64,000 nt of DNA. Origin: Natronosalvus caseinilyticus (GTDB lineage Archaea; Halobacteriota; Halobacteria; Halobacteriales; Natrialbaceae). Both the position numbers and the translations under genes were made by a program. Each line of letters begins with the position of its first letter. The stretch's first letter is position 1. The stretch is from assembly GCF_017357105.1 (NCBI RefSeq), contig NZ_CP071596.1:248001-312000 (forward strand), given 5' to 3'. Below the pieces are notes generated by a model that saw nothing but the letters and a program-made list of their open reading frames with translations, ran no database searches and was not told the DNA's origin. Below, piece after piece: positions 42,585 through 51,561 of this stretch.

Positions 42585-43595
42585 ATGGCCAGCAAGCGCG
42601 ACCCGATCGAACGAGCGGCCGGCTCCTCGGCCGACCTCTACGACGTCTCGACCTGGGAACCTCGCTCGCGACTCGACCGATTCGCCGCCTGGCTGTACGC
42701 CGCCATCAGTTACGGACTCCATGCCATCGTACTCGCCGTCGCCCTGTTGATCACGATTTCGCTCCTGGCTTCGCCCACGTTTCTCGTCCTCGACGAGCCG
42801 CTCATCGGCGCGTTCTTCGCACTCTCGGTCGTCCCCGCCGCGCTCCTTGCCGCGTACATCTGGTACGCGGACATCACCACGAGCGAACCGCTCTCGCTGC
42901 TGGTCAGTACGTTCGTCCTGGCCGTCCTCTTCGCCACGTTCGCCGCCGTCACGAATACGTTCGCCGGCTCCTTCCTCCGGCCAGTCCCCATCGTCGGGAC
43001 GATTCTCTTCTTCTACCTGGTCGTCGGGCCCGTCGAGGAGGCGGTCAAACTCCTCGCCGTGCGCGTCTTCGCCTTCCGGAGCGACTCCTTCGACGCCGTC
43101 ATCGACGGCGCCGTCTACGGCGCTGTCGCGGGGCTCGGCTTCGCCGCCATCGAGAACGCCCTCTACATCACCCAGTCCGTCGGCACCGTCGGGGCCGAGA
43201 CCAGCCTGTTCGCCGCCGCGGGCGGGATCACGACGACCCGCGCGCTCGCCGGCCCCGGCCACGTCATCTACTCCGCCGTCGCCGGCTACTACCTCGGCCT
43301 CGCGAAGTTCAACCCGACGAACGCCGGTCCCATCGTCGTCAAAGGGCTCCTCGTCGCCGCGTTCATCCATGCGACGTACAACGTCACCGTCCAGATCGTC
43401 CCGCCGGTGATCGCCGCGTTCTGGGGGTTGGGCCCCGCACTCGCGGTGATCGTCTACGTCGTCGTCTACGACGGGCTGGCCGCCTTCTACCTCTACCGGA
43501 AACTCAGCCGCTACCGTCGAACCTACCGCGCCGTCCGGGACGACGGCGACGACCACGGCGCGGAGATGACGGAGTTCGAACCGGGGCAGCGCTGA
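42585..43595 (+). CDS. PrsW-family intramembrane metalloprotease
   Basis: A 336-residue polytopic membrane protein of the PrsW/CAAX-like protease group. Conserved motifs on successive helices: VVGPVEEAVKLLAVR (Glu151, Glu152), GLGFAAIENALYI (Glu190, Asn191), GPGHVIYSAVAGYY (His226) and AAFIHATYNV. In bacteria PrsW cleaves anti-sigma factors; the archaeal substrate is unknown. Eight or so helices are predicted. It is monocistronic and divergent from the small hypothetical gene; the shared promoter region has TATA-like atataatctcatataagg (42519-42536). Confidence 0.92.
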   Translation: MASKRDPIERAAGSSADLYDVSTWEPRSRLDRFAAWLYAAISYGLHAIVLAVALLITISLLASPTFLVLDEPLIGAFFALSVVPAALLAAYIWYADITTSEPLSLLVSTFVLAVLFATFAAVTNTFAGSFLRPVPIVGTILFFYLVVGPVEEAVKLLAVRVFAFRSDSFDAVIDGAVYGAVAGLGFAAIENALYITQSVGTVGAETSLFAAAGGITTTRALAGPGHVIYSAVAGYYLGLAKFNPTNAGPIVVKGLLVAAFIHATYNVTVQIVPPVIAAFWGLGPALAVIVYVVVYDGLAAFYLYRKLSRYRRTYRAVRDDGDDHGAEMTEFEPGQR

Positions 43596-43619
43596 ACACG
43601 CGGAGTCGGTTCCGCTCCG

Positions 43620-44246
43620 TTACTGCGTAGCCGCGAGACGGTCGCGCTCGAGGTGCCCCTCGAGCAACCGTTCGACGTACTTCGCGAGGACGTCGACCTC
43701 GAGGTGGACGAGGTCGCCGGGGGACTTCTCGGAGAGCGTCGTCAGGTCGTAGGTCGTCGGGATGATCGCCACCGTCACTCGGCCGTCGTCGGTCAGGTCG
43801 GCCACGGTGAGGCTGATGCCGTCGAGCGTGATCGATCCCTTCTCGACGACGTAGCGGTCGTAGTTTTCGGGGAGGTCGAACTCGAAGAACCAGTCGTCGC
43901 CGACGGACTCGATTCCGGAAACGGTCGCCACCGCGTCGACGTGCCCCTGGACGACGTGGCCGTCGAAGCGACCGTCGGCGGGCATCGCCCGCTCGAGGTT
44001 GACCGCATCGCCGACCCCGAGTGAACCGAGGTAGGTCCGCTCGACGGTTTCGCTGGCGAGGAAGACCTCGAACCAGGTGCCGGGATCGAACGCCTCGACG
44101 GTCAGGCAGGCGCCGCTGACGCTAATCGACTGTCCGTGTGCGAGGTCCGTGGCGACCTCGTCGGCACCGATACGGAGTCTCAGTCCCTCGTCCGTCTCGG
44201 TTCGGTCGACGATTTCGCCCGTCTCCTCGACGATGCCGGTGAACAT
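43620..44246 (-). CDS. ribE: Riboflavin synthase, bacterial-type (alpha chain)
   Basis: A 208-residue enzyme that dismutates two 6,7-dimethyl-8-ribityllumazine molecules to riboflavin. Two lumazine-binding repeats are visible: MFTGIVEETGEI...SGACLTVEAF in the first (1-97) and GHVVQGHVDAVATV...GISLTVADL in the second (98-190). This is the trimeric bacterial/eukaryotic type rather than the unrelated pentameric archaeal enzyme, a known haloarchaeal feature attributed to transfer. The start at 44246 is MFTGIV, the family N-terminus. Confidence 0.95.
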   Translation of the reverse strand: MFTGIVEETGEIVDRTETDEGLRLRIGADEVATDLAHGQSISVSGACLTVEAFDPGTWFEVFLASETVERTYLGSLGVGDAVNLERAMPADGRFDGHVVQGHVDAVATVSGIESVGDDWFFEFDLPENYDRYVVEKGSITLDGISLTVADLTDDGRVTVAIIPTTYDLTTLSEKSPGDLVHLEVDVLAKYVERLLEGHLERDRLAATQ

Positions 44247-44365
44247 GCTCGAGACTCGCGCGCTCGCGACCAAATACGTTCCGAATTTGTAATGCATCCC
44301 ACATTCGTTACGGTGCTCGAGCGGAGTCGTCGTGTTTTTGCCGCTCCTCGACGAATAGTCCCGCA

Positions 44366-44608
44366 ATGGGTGGCCTCATCGATACGATCAAACTCGCCGG
44401 TATCCTCGTCTTCGCGATTCCCGCCGGGCTCGCTGGTCTCGAGCTCGCGATGCGGGGAAACACGCTCGTGGGCGGCGCACTCGTCGGCCTGGCGATCATG
44501 CTGGTCGTCATCGACCACTACCTGACGACACCTGGCGACATTCCGGGGATGGTCGCGAGTCGTGTGGCCGGAAAGGCGGTTCGGGACCCCGAGGAGTCCG
44601 AGGAGTGA
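44366..44608 (+). CDS. Small two-helix membrane protein
   Basis: An 80-residue protein beginning MGGLIDTIKLAGILVFAIPAG, with two transmembrane helices (about 8-27 and 34-51) and a polar C-terminal half (PGDIPGMVASRVAGKAVRDPEE). It is conserved in haloarchaea as far as I recall, without known function. It is divergent from riboflavin synthase (about 120 bases between starts) and converges on dnaG. Confidence 0.75.
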   Translation: MGGLIDTIKLAGILVFAIPAGLAGLELAMRGNTLVGGALVGLAIMLVVIDHYLTTPGDIPGMVASRVAGKAVRDPEESEE

Positions 44609-44696
44609 CGACCAGAGTCCGGGCAAACGCCTCGGCTGAAGGTCCCGGTCGACGTCGACATCGGCGTCGGCACTGACCACCGGCCGAACGGGAGCG

Positions 44697-46058
44697 TCAG
44701 GGGGCAGATTCCGCGATGTCGTCAATCGCGTACACGCGAACGCTCGTCGGCCGCTTCGTAAACTGTCCAAGCAACCGTCCGACGAGGCGGTCGACCCCCG
44801 CATCCGCGGCGACGTCGAGCAGTTGCTGACTCACGAGACCGTCGAAGAGCATCGTCGAAACCGAATCGGGCTCTGCCGCCTCGAGCAACGCCTGGGCGTC
44901 GCTCGCCTCGCCTTCCTCGAGAATCTCACCGTCGGCGTCGAGGAACCGAACGCGCTCGGTCCCGTTTCGGATCACCTCGGTGGCGTGGTCGTAGACGGTT
45001 CGCGATTGTGGCTCCCTGGAATCGGTGGACGTCGCCCCTGATTTGGGAGCGGACTCGGTACCTGAATCCACCGTAGAGCTGTCGTCGACGCCTCCCTCGA
45101 GCGACGGTGAATCGGAATCGGAATCGGAATCGGCCCCGAGGCCCGGACTCGAGTCGGGCTGAACCGGACCGTCGGCTGGTGATTCGGTGCTCACCGGCGG
45201 CGCGGGCGTCTGGCTGCCGTCGGTCGCGGCGATGGCGTCTCGCGGTTCGTTCGCTCCGGAGACGGATTCGAAGGGGACCTTGTTTCGCAGGGCCGTGAAC
45301 AGCTGGGTGTGATCGAGATCCTCGACCGAGGTCCCCGCCGGGGCGAAGGTGACGTAGTCGATGTCGCCGACCTGGGAGAGTTCCTCGAAGATTAGATCGC
45401 CGCCGCGATCGCCGTCGAGGAACACCGTCACCGTACGGTGGTGGGTGAGTTCCGCGACCGCGTCGGGGACGTTCGTCCCCTCGACAGCGATGGCGTTCTT
45501 GACGCCGTACTTGAGCATGGTGAGGACGTCCGACCGTCCCTCGACGACGATGATGGCATCGCTGTCGCCGACCCGTGGCCCGGCCGGCAGGCCCTCGAAC
45601 TCGGTGATGTCCGCGACGCGGACGTACTCGCGCACCTCCTCGAGGATCTCGTCGGAGGACATGACGGAGTCGTCGAAGCCCGTCCGGAGGAGTTCCTTCG
45701 CGCGCTCGACGACGTCCTTGCGTTTCGCTGCGCGAACGTCTTCGATGTCGCCGACCTCGAGGTTTGCCCGGCAAGGACCGACCCGGGTGATCGTCTCGAG
45801 GGAGGCCGCGAGCGTGGCGGTCTCGACCTTGTCGAGGCTGGTTGCGATCGTCAGGTGGCCCTGCGACGTTCCGCGAGTGCTGGTGATTTCGACGTCGATG
45901 TGCCCGACCTTGCCCGACTGGCGGAGTTCGCGGAGGTCGAGTTCGTCGCCAAGGAGACCCTCGGTCTGGCCGAAGATGGCGCCGACGACGTCGCTGCGCT
46001 CGACCACCCCGTCGGCCGTGACGTTCGCCCGGATGAGATATTTTGACGTGTCTTCCAT
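44697..46058 (-). CDS. dnaG: Archaeal DnaG primase-like protein
   Basis: A 453-residue TOPRIM-domain protein. In archaea DnaG-like proteins have primer-synthesis activity in vitro and are associated with the exosome as poly(A)-binding subunits. TOPRIM motifs: VVEGRSDVL (Glu173) and VFLDGDRGGD (Asp215, Asp217). An N-terminal archaeal-specific domain (1-160) and a C-terminal domain (about 365-453) flank a long Ser/Asp/Pro linker (265-360) that includes an (SD)n stretch coded by TCGGAA repeats. Monocistronic. Confidence 0.95.
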   Translation of the reverse strand: MEDTSKYLIRANVTADGVVERSDVVGAIFGQTEGLLGDELDLRELRQSGKVGHIDVEITSTRGTSQGHLTIATSLDKVETATLAASLETITRVGPCRANLEVGDIEDVRAAKRKDVVERAKELLRTGFDDSVMSSDEILEEVREYVRVADITEFEGLPAGPRVGDSDAIIVVEGRSDVLTMLKYGVKNAIAVEGTNVPDAVAELTHHRTVTVFLDGDRGGDLIFEELSQVGDIDYVTFAPAGTSVEDLDHTQLFTALRNKVPFESVSGANEPRDAIAATDGSQTPAPPVSTESPADGPVQPDSSPGLGADSDSDSDSPSLEGGVDDSSTVDSGTESAPKSGATSTDSREPQSRTVYDHATEVIRNGTERVRFLDADGEILEEGEASDAQALLEAAEPDSVSTMLFDGLVSQQLLDVAADAGVDRLVGRLLGQFTKRPTSVRVYAIDDIAESAP

Positions 46059-46260
46059 GGGAGATCCGGTCCGCGTGGGACCTGCGGCGCGAACATCGCG
46101 CCCGTAGACCGTTTACTCGTATATAGGTACTCGACGGCAAATACCTGTTGACCGGCAGGTTCGCCTCGAGGGGCGGTCGACCCGGCCGTAACGTCGTCTC
46201 CCGAGTGACACAGTGACACACCCCCAGTGCCTTGATAGGCACGTCGACTCGAGAGAGCGT

Positions 46261-47196
46261 ATGAGCGAGGAGACGCAGGACACCGGTTCGGGCGCCGAAC
46301 GGCGTGAGCGAAGCGAACGCGGCGAGCGTTCGGACCACGTGGACGACCACACTCGAGCGCAGGACCTGTCGTCGCTCGAGCCCGAAACCTACTACGACGA
46401 GTATGGCGACGACGAGTGGAACCGCCTCGAGGCCACCCTGGGCGGTCACCTCGAGTTCGAGGGCACTACGACCTATCTCGAGCGCTACCTGCCGAACTCG
46501 GGTCGCGTCCTCGACGCGGGCGGCGGCGCGGGGCGGTACGCCGTCTGGCTCGCCGAGCGTGGCTATACGGTGACGCTCGCGGACCGCAGCGCTCGCCAAT
46601 GCGAACTCGCCCGGGAGAAAGCCCACGAGCACGGCGTCGCCGACCGCGTGACAGTCGAACGCGCCGACCTGCGCGCGCTGCCGTTCGCCGACGACCGGTT
46701 CGACGCCGTCTGCTGTACCGGCGGGCCGCTCTCCCACCTCACCGACGAGGCCGACCGGGAGCGGGCACTCGCCGAACTCCGCCGCGTCGCCCGGCCCGAG
46801 AGCCCCGTCTTCGTCTCCGTCATGGGTCGACTCGCGGTCCTCCAGAACCTCGTCCGCTCCGTGGAGTACGCCCCCGGCGTCCCGGCGATGGTCGAGAGCG
46901 GCACCTACGACGCCGACTTCGCCCGCGAACACCTCGCTCACCTCGAGGAACCTGGTTTCACGGCGTGTCACTTCTTCCGGGCCGCAGAGCTCGAGGCCGT
47001 CCTCGAGTCGGCCGGATTCGAGGTCGAGGCGCTGGTGGGACTCGAGGGAATTGCGGCGAACGTCGGCGAGCGGCAGGAACTAGAGGACCTCGACCCGGCT
47101 ACGGTCGAGGCCGTCATCGAGGCCGTTCGCAGCCTGCGGACGGACCCTGCCGTCGTCGACTGGTCGAATCACATCCTGGCGGTTGTTCGAGCCTGA
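46261..47196 (+). CDS. Class I SAM-dependent methyltransferase
   Basis: A 311-residue protein. A charged N-terminal tail with repeated (R/E)R(S/G)ER residues (about 10-35) precedes the Rossmann domain: RVLDAGGGAGRYAVWLAERG (motif I), VTLADRSARQCELAREKA, ADLRALPFADDRFDAV and AVCCTGGPLSHL. C-terminal helices finish with DWSNHILAVVRA. The substrate is unknown; similar haloarchaeal enzymes are annotated generically. The ATG at 46261 is preferred over upstream in-frame codons. It is divergent from dnaG. Confidence 0.88.
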   Translation: MSEETQDTGSGAERRERSERGERSDHVDDHTRAQDLSSLEPETYYDEYGDDEWNRLEATLGGHLEFEGTTTYLERYLPNSGRVLDAGGGAGRYAVWLAERGYTVTLADRSARQCELAREKAHEHGVADRVTVERADLRALPFADDRFDAVCCTGGPLSHLTDEADRERALAELRRVARPESPVFVSVMGRLAVLQNLVRSVEYAPGVPAMVESGTYDADFAREHLAHLEEPGFTACHFFRAAELEAVLESAGFEVEALVGLEGIAANVGERQELEDLDPATVEAVIEAVRSLRTDPAVVDWSNHILAVVRA

Positions 47197-47252
47197 GTGT
47201 CCACTATTGTTATCGAAGTATATTACTATAGATAAAATAGTACTGTCGCTGC

Positions 47253-47594
47253 TTACTCGAGCGGCTCCGTCACCTTCGCGGGATTAGTGGGTTCGGTGAG
47301 GCGGACGCGGCCGTCTCCGTGGACGCTGACGCGGTACCCTTCGTAGGTAAACTCGAAGACCCTGTCCTCGAGGTCGGCGCCGCTGTTTCGTAGACGGAAC
47401 AGAGCGTTGAGGGCATCCGGATCGATGACCTCGTAGATCGGCGGCATCTCGACCAGCGACCGCCCGGAGGCCGCGGCGACCAGGTCGACGATCGTCTCGA
47501 CCGGCCCCTCCGTCGGATCGAACGACTCGGTGTGTGTGCGCTTCGTTCGATCGACAGTCGCGGAGGGAGGGAGCGAATCGTCAGCGGAATCCAT
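47253..47594 (-). CDS. HalOD1 output-domain protein
   Basis: A 113-residue protein consisting almost only of a HalOD1 domain, a haloarchaeal signalling output module: ETIVDLVAAASGRSLVEMPPIYEVIDPDAL, LNALFRLRNSG, and the beta-strand end VFEFTYEGYRVSVHGDGRVRL. Stand-alone HalOD1 proteins are common in haloarchaea and are presumed regulators; no direct activity is known. A start nine codons upstream (47621) is possible. Confidence 0.85.
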   Translation of the reverse strand: MDSADDSLPPSATVDRTKRTHTESFDPTEGPVETIVDLVAAASGRSLVEMPPIYEVIDPDALNALFRLRNSGADLEDRVFEFTYEGYRVSVHGDGRVRLTEPTNPAKVTEPLE

Positions 47595-47834
47595 ACACGC
47601 ATCCACTCGAGTCGCCCCCATGTCTCTGGTGCTGATTATATTGACCCTTTAAGTGTGACCTTTCGAGACGGCGTCACGATACCGCGTTCTCGAGGAGAGT
47701 GCATGCGGGCACGACGAGTCGATACCTGTGTAGCTGAGGCGGGCCCACACGGCGTTTTGGAGAGCCTCGAGGTGTCAGTAGCGTCCCGAGGACGGACGCA
47801 ACGTTCAATAGTCGCTGATGAGAACTTTCGAGGT

Positions 47835-48008
47835 ATGAGTTCGCTCCTTCGCCTCGCCGGACTCGGCTTGCTCGCACTCGTGGTCCTCTGGGTCGTACTC
47901 GAGGTCGTCGTCGGGATCGTCTCGGCGATCGTCAGCCTCGTGATCAGCCTCGTCGTCCTCGCGGTAGTGATCGCGCTCGCGTACGTGGCTTACACTGCGC
48001 TCGCGTAG
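47835..48008 (+). CDS. Tiny membrane protein
   Basis: A 57-residue, almost entirely hydrophobic protein (Leu/Val/Ile-rich) forming two closely spaced transmembrane helices or one hairpin (about 5-30 and 32-55). No polar motif. The ATG at 47835 is the start of the hydrophobic stretch. It converges on the phosphoglucosamine mutase gene, 29 bases apart. Small hydrophobic proteins of this kind are a recurrent, uncharacterised haloarchaeal class. Confidence 0.65.
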   Translation: MSSLLRLAGLGLLALVVLWVVLEVVVGIVSAIVSLVISLVVLAVVIALAYVAYTALA

Positions 48009-48037
48009 GCGCCGGAGGACAGGACACGAAACCGATC

Positions 48038-49354
48038 TCAGTTTTTCGCCGACTCGAGCAACTCGATCGCCTCGGCCCGGAGTTCGTCCACCCGGTCGGC
48101 AGACCGCGCCTCGGCGGTAACCCGAATCAGCGGCTGGGTCCCGCTCGCCCGAAGCAGGAACCAGCCGTCGCCGTGGTCGACACGCACGCCGTCGAGCGTA
48201 TCCACGTCGTCGTAGCGCTCGAGGACCGACTCCACAACTGCGTCCATCACGGCGCCCTTCCGGTCGACCTCGAGGGAATCGCGCCGGATGGGATAGGTGT
48301 CGACGCTGTCGACGAGTGTCGAGAGCGGACCGCTTTCGGCGACCAGTTCGACGAGTTTCGCGGCCGCGAGCGGCCCGTCCGGGCAGAGCGTTTCCGCGGG
48401 CCAGATCCAGGCGCCGCTGGGTTCGCCGCCGAAGACGACGTCCGCGTCGGTCGCCCGTTCGGCCACGTAGACGTCGCCGACCGGCGTCTTCGTGAGCGAC
48501 GCGCCGACGGCGGCCAGCGCGTCGTCGACGGTCAGGCTGGTGTCCACCGGTGCGGCCACCCGATCGCCCTCGCCCGCGGCCTCGCGAGCGAACAGCGCCA
48601 GCAGGACGTCCTTCGGGACGAATCGCCCCGTCTCGTCGACCGCGACCATCCGGTCGGCGTCTCCGTCGTGGGCGATGCCCAGGTCGGCGTCCGTCGCGCC
48701 GACCGTCTCGAGCAGCGTCTCGAGGGTCTCCTCGTTCGGCTCGCTCGGCCGGCCGGGGAACGATCCGTCTGGCTGGCCGTTGAGCGTCGTGACCGTACAA
48801 CCGAGGTCCGCGAGTACGTCCGCAGTGACCCGCCCCGCGCCGTTCCCGAGGTCGAGCACGATCGAGAGCGGGGTCTCGAGCGAGACGGCCTCCCGGATGG
48901 CGTCGGCGTGATTCGCGGCGGCGTCCTGGTACGCACGAACGGTGCCGTGGCCGTCCCAGTCCGTGAGGTCGTAGTCGCTCTGCTCGATGCGGGCCGAAAT
49001 TGCATCTCGCTGGTCGGGCCCGAACGCCTTCCCGGAGGGTGTCCAGAGCTTGATTCCGTTGTCGGTCGCCGGGTTGTGCGAGGCCGTGATGACGACCCCC
49101 GCGTCGGCCTCGAGCGTGCCGACCGCGCGGGCGACGGTGGGCGTGGCCGCGAGTCCGAGGTCGACGACGTCCGCGCCGCACTCGCGGAGGCCGGCCTCGA
49201 GCGCCTGGCCGAGAACCCTGCCGCTCTCCCTGGCGTCGCGGCCGAGGACGACCCGGTCGTAGCCCTCGGAGGCGACCGCTCGCCCGACCGAGAGTGCGAG
49301 TTCGGCCGTGACTTCCTCACCCACGGCACCGCGAATACCGCTCGTTCCGAACAT
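48038..49354 (-). CDS. glmM: Phosphoglucosamine mutase / phosphomannomutase
   Basis: A 438-residue alpha-D-phosphohexomutase. The phosphoserine Ser92 lies in VITASHNPATDNGIK, the metal loop is DGDADR, the sugar-binding loop GGEPSGAWI and the phosphate-binding loop RASGTQPLIRV. It interconverts hexosamine or hexose 1- and 6-phosphates for UDP-GlcNAc or GDP-mannose supply, feeding S-layer N-glycosylation. Several paralogues usually occur per haloarchaeal genome, so GlcN versus Man/Glc specificity is not certain. It begins directly MFGTSGIRG, as in GlmM. Confidence 0.92.
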   Translation of the reverse strand: MFGTSGIRGAVGEEVTAELALSVGRAVASEGYDRVVLGRDARESGRVLGQALEAGLRECGADVVDLGLAATPTVARAVGTLEADAGVVITASHNPATDNGIKLWTPSGKAFGPDQRDAISARIEQSDYDLTDWDGHGTVRAYQDAAANHADAIREAVSLETPLSIVLDLGNGAGRVTADVLADLGCTVTTLNGQPDGSFPGRPSEPNEETLETLLETVGATDADLGIAHDGDADRMVAVDETGRFVPKDVLLALFAREAAGEGDRVAAPVDTSLTVDDALAAVGASLTKTPVGDVYVAERATDADVVFGGEPSGAWIWPAETLCPDGPLAAAKLVELVAESGPLSTLVDSVDTYPIRRDSLEVDRKGAVMDAVVESVLERYDDVDTLDGVRVDHGDGWFLLRASGTQPLIRVTAEARSADRVDELRAEAIELLESAKN

Positions 49355-49387
49355 AGCGAGGAGTGTGACGTACGGTTACGTTATACT

Positions 49388-49506
49388 GTCGATTGGACCA
49401 GTCGAGAGCGGCCGCGACTACCGGTGCTCGAGAGTACGTCGATCAGCAGTATCGGATGTCGATTGAACCGGTAGAGAGCAGCGGCAACTGCCGGCGCTCG
49501 AGGGTA
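49388..49506. repeat. Imperfect 49-bp direct repeat, 70-bp period
   Basis: Units at 49388-49436 and 49458-49506 both begin GTCGATTGRACC and end GCTCGAGRGTA. I count nine mismatches in 49 positions with no gap, separated by 21 bases. The pair occupies the non-coding space upstream of the phosphoglucosamine mutase gene and downstream of the acidic lipoprotein gene. It may be a duplicated regulatory segment. Confidence 0.7.
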
Positions 49507-49578
49507 TACCCCGAGAGGTGTTCGCCACTACGCTCGAAAAAAGTCGAAGAGACGAGAGGGTTTCGAGCGAAGCGATCG

Positions 49579-50505
49579 TCAGTCGCTGGTTTCGTTTTCC
49601 GTGGCCTCGTCTGTTTCGTTGGTGTCGTCTGTCTCGTTGGTGTCGTCGGTGCCGTCAGACTCGGAGGTATCGTTCGATTCGTCGGTATCGTTGGTGTCGT
49701 TGGTGCCGTCAGACTCGGTGGTGTCGTCGGTGTCGTCCGTTTCGTTGGAATCGTCGGCCTCGTCAGACTCGGTCTCGTCCGTCACCCCACTCGAGTCGGA
49801 CTCGACGTCCGGGTTGAAGTGGATGTGCTCGACGACCGCGCCGTAGATGTCGTCGTACTGTTTGTCTTTATCCATCAGGAAGACCTCGACGGTCAGGCGC
49901 TCGTTTTCGCCGAACTCCTCGAGACCGCCCGGACGGACCTCGATGTGGAACGTCCCGTTTTCGGTCATCTCGACCTGACCGGTGCGCTCGACGATTTTCC
50001 GGTTGCCTTCCCCTTCGTTGATCTTGACGAAGAAGTACGGCTCACCGATGACGTTACCGTACTCCGGCGGGTCGACATCCTCCATACTCGTGTTGGCAAC
50101 GATCTTGATGTTGAAGTCCGAGTAGCCCTCGCCGTTTTCCGCCTCTACCTTGTCGACGAACTCGACGCTCTTGATCCGGGTCGAACTCTCGTCTTTCCAT
50201 TCGAGCGGCATGTTCGGCTGCTGTGGCGGTGACCAGCTGGACTGGGTCGATTCGTCGTCTTCCCGGTCGTCGGTTGAACCGTCGTCAGTAGAACCGTCAC
50301 CGTCCGAATCATCGTCGGCGTCCTGGCTCTCGTTCGGCGAATCGTGCTCGTCGGTATCGTTCTCTGAGGTGTTCTCCGACGGATTCTCCCCGTCGGGCTG
50401 TGTCTCCTCCGGCGAATCGCCCGCGCCGAACCCTCCGAGGGACGTACACCCCGAGAGAGCGACGAGTAAGACGACGCCGATTACAGCGAGTGTTCTAAAC
50501 TGCAT
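49579..50505 (-). CDS. Acidic lipoprotein with Asp/Thr/Asn repeat tail
   Basis: A 308-residue lipoprotein: signal and lipobox (ALSGC, Cys20), an Asp/Glu/Ser/Asn-rich tether (about 28-95), a compact beta domain (about 100-235, with VEFVDKVEAENGEGYSDFNIKIV and PYFFVKINEGEGNRKIV) and a C-terminal low-complexity region made of DDTNET/ESDGT units (about 240-308). The tail has many NxT sequons and would be densely negatively charged and glycosylated. The repeat is coded by near-identical TCGGTGTCGTCTGTC-type DNA words, prone to slippage. Function unknown; surface-exposed. Confidence 0.8.
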   Translation of the reverse strand: MQFRTLAVIGVVLLVALSGCTSLGGFGAGDSPEETQPDGENPSENTSENDTDEHDSPNESQDADDDSDGDGSTDDGSTDDREDDESTQSSWSPPQQPNMPLEWKDESSTRIKSVEFVDKVEAENGEGYSDFNIKIVANTSMEDVDPPEYGNVIGEPYFFVKINEGEGNRKIVERTGQVEMTENGTFHIEVRPGGLEEFGENERLTVEVFLMDKDKQYDDIYGAVVEHIHFNPDVESDSSGVTDETESDEADDSNETDDTDDTTESDGTNDTNDTDESNDTSESDGTDDTNETDDTNETDEATENETSD

Positions 50506-50766
50506 CGTGGACGTCGGTATCGGCTTCCGTCACATCATTATAGCCCTGATAAGTCACCTTGGTCGCCGTATAACAACCCCATAGTCGAGTTCGTCGACGG
50601 GGAAACCGTGTTCGAGGGACCGGTTTCGGGTGTTCGCCGAAGCGTTCGAGCGACGACGTGCGAAGATAGTCGAATCGAGTGGTGCGTCGCTCGAGCCGGC
50701 AGTCGTCAGACTGTCCCCGGCAGCCGGCAGCCGGCAGCCGCTAACCGTCTCCGGAAGCCACCCCCG

Positions 50767-51507
50767 TCAGACCGTCTCCGGAAGCCAGCCGCCGTCGACC
50801 TCGAGGTTCTGACCGCTCACGTAGTCGCTCTCCGGGTCGACGAAGAACAGGAGTGGGCGGACGAGGTCGTCGAAATTGGCGGGGCGGCCCCGGGGAATCT
50901 CCTCGGGGAAGGCCTCCGAGTTCTCGACGACGTACGGCGAGATGACGTTGACGGTGATGCCGTCGTCCTGGGTCTCGGCGGCGAGCATCCGCGTGAACAT
51001 GATCACGCCCGCTTTGGCGACGAAGTACGGAAAATTCACCGGGTTAACCAGTCCCTTCTCGCTCGAGGCGTTGCCGAGGTTGACGATGCGACCGAACCCC
51101 TTCTCGCGCATGCCGGGGAGGGCACGCTTCGAGCAGAGGTAGGTGCCGTTGAGGTTCGTCTCGAGGATGCGGTTCCAGGTCTCGAACTCGAGATCGGCCC
51201 AGTGGGTGGGCGCGAAGTCGCCGACGTTGTTCACCAGTACGTCGACGGCCCCCAGGTCGTCCTCGACGCTCGAGAACAGTTCGTCGACGCTTGCGGGGTC
51301 GGTCACGTCGCCGCGAACCGTCGTGACGGCCTCGGCGCCGCGGTCTCGAGCCTCGTCGGCGACCGACCTGGCGGCCGCGTCGCTGGTGTGATAGTGGACG
51401 GCCGTCTTCGCGCCGCGTTCGGCTAGCGCCAGCAGAAACGCTCGACCGATGCCGCGAGCGCTGCCGGTGACCAGTACGGTTCGACCGGTGAGGTCTGGAT
51501 CGTCCAT
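50767..51507 (-). CDS. Short-chain dehydrogenase/reductase
   Basis: A 246-residue classical SDR. Cofactor motif TGSARGIG (14-21), NNVG (93-96), catalytic Tyr161 and Lys165 (YFVAK) are present. The C-terminal DYVSGQNLEVDGGW is the usual SDR end. In the FabG/3-oxoacyl-reductase-like branch; actual substrate unknown. The start at 51507 faces the UspA gene across about 115 bases containing a TrmB-like palindrome. Its stop region contains a repeat (ACCGTCTCCGGAAGCCA) duplicated just downstream. Confidence 0.9.
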   Translation of the reverse strand: MDDPDLTGRTVLVTGSARGIGRAFLLALAERGAKTAVHYHTSDAAARSVADEARDRGAEAVTTVRGDVTDPASVDELFSSVEDDLGAVDVLVNNVGDFAPTHWADLEFETWNRILETNLNGTYLCSKRALPGMREKGFGRIVNLGNASSEKGLVNPVNFPYFVAKAGVIMFTRMLAAETQDDGITVNVISPYVVENSEAFPEEIPRGRPANFDDLVRPLLFFVDPESDYVSGQNLEVDGGWLPETV

Positions 51508-51561
51508 ATCCCATCCTCGCGCAGGAGCACAAAAAGTCGCCGGGGTCGTTAGGCGAAATTT

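Noticed and set aside
44926-46971. 681-residue minus-strand open frame
   Set aside because: It lies over dnaG and the methyltransferase in another frame; Arg/Gly/His-rich composition and lack of motifs mark it as a shadow of G+C-rich coding DNA.
51549-51556. Possible iron-box half site TTAGGCGA before the SDR/UspA pair
   Set aside because: Only one half matches; no GCCTAA follows, so it is not distinguishable from chance.
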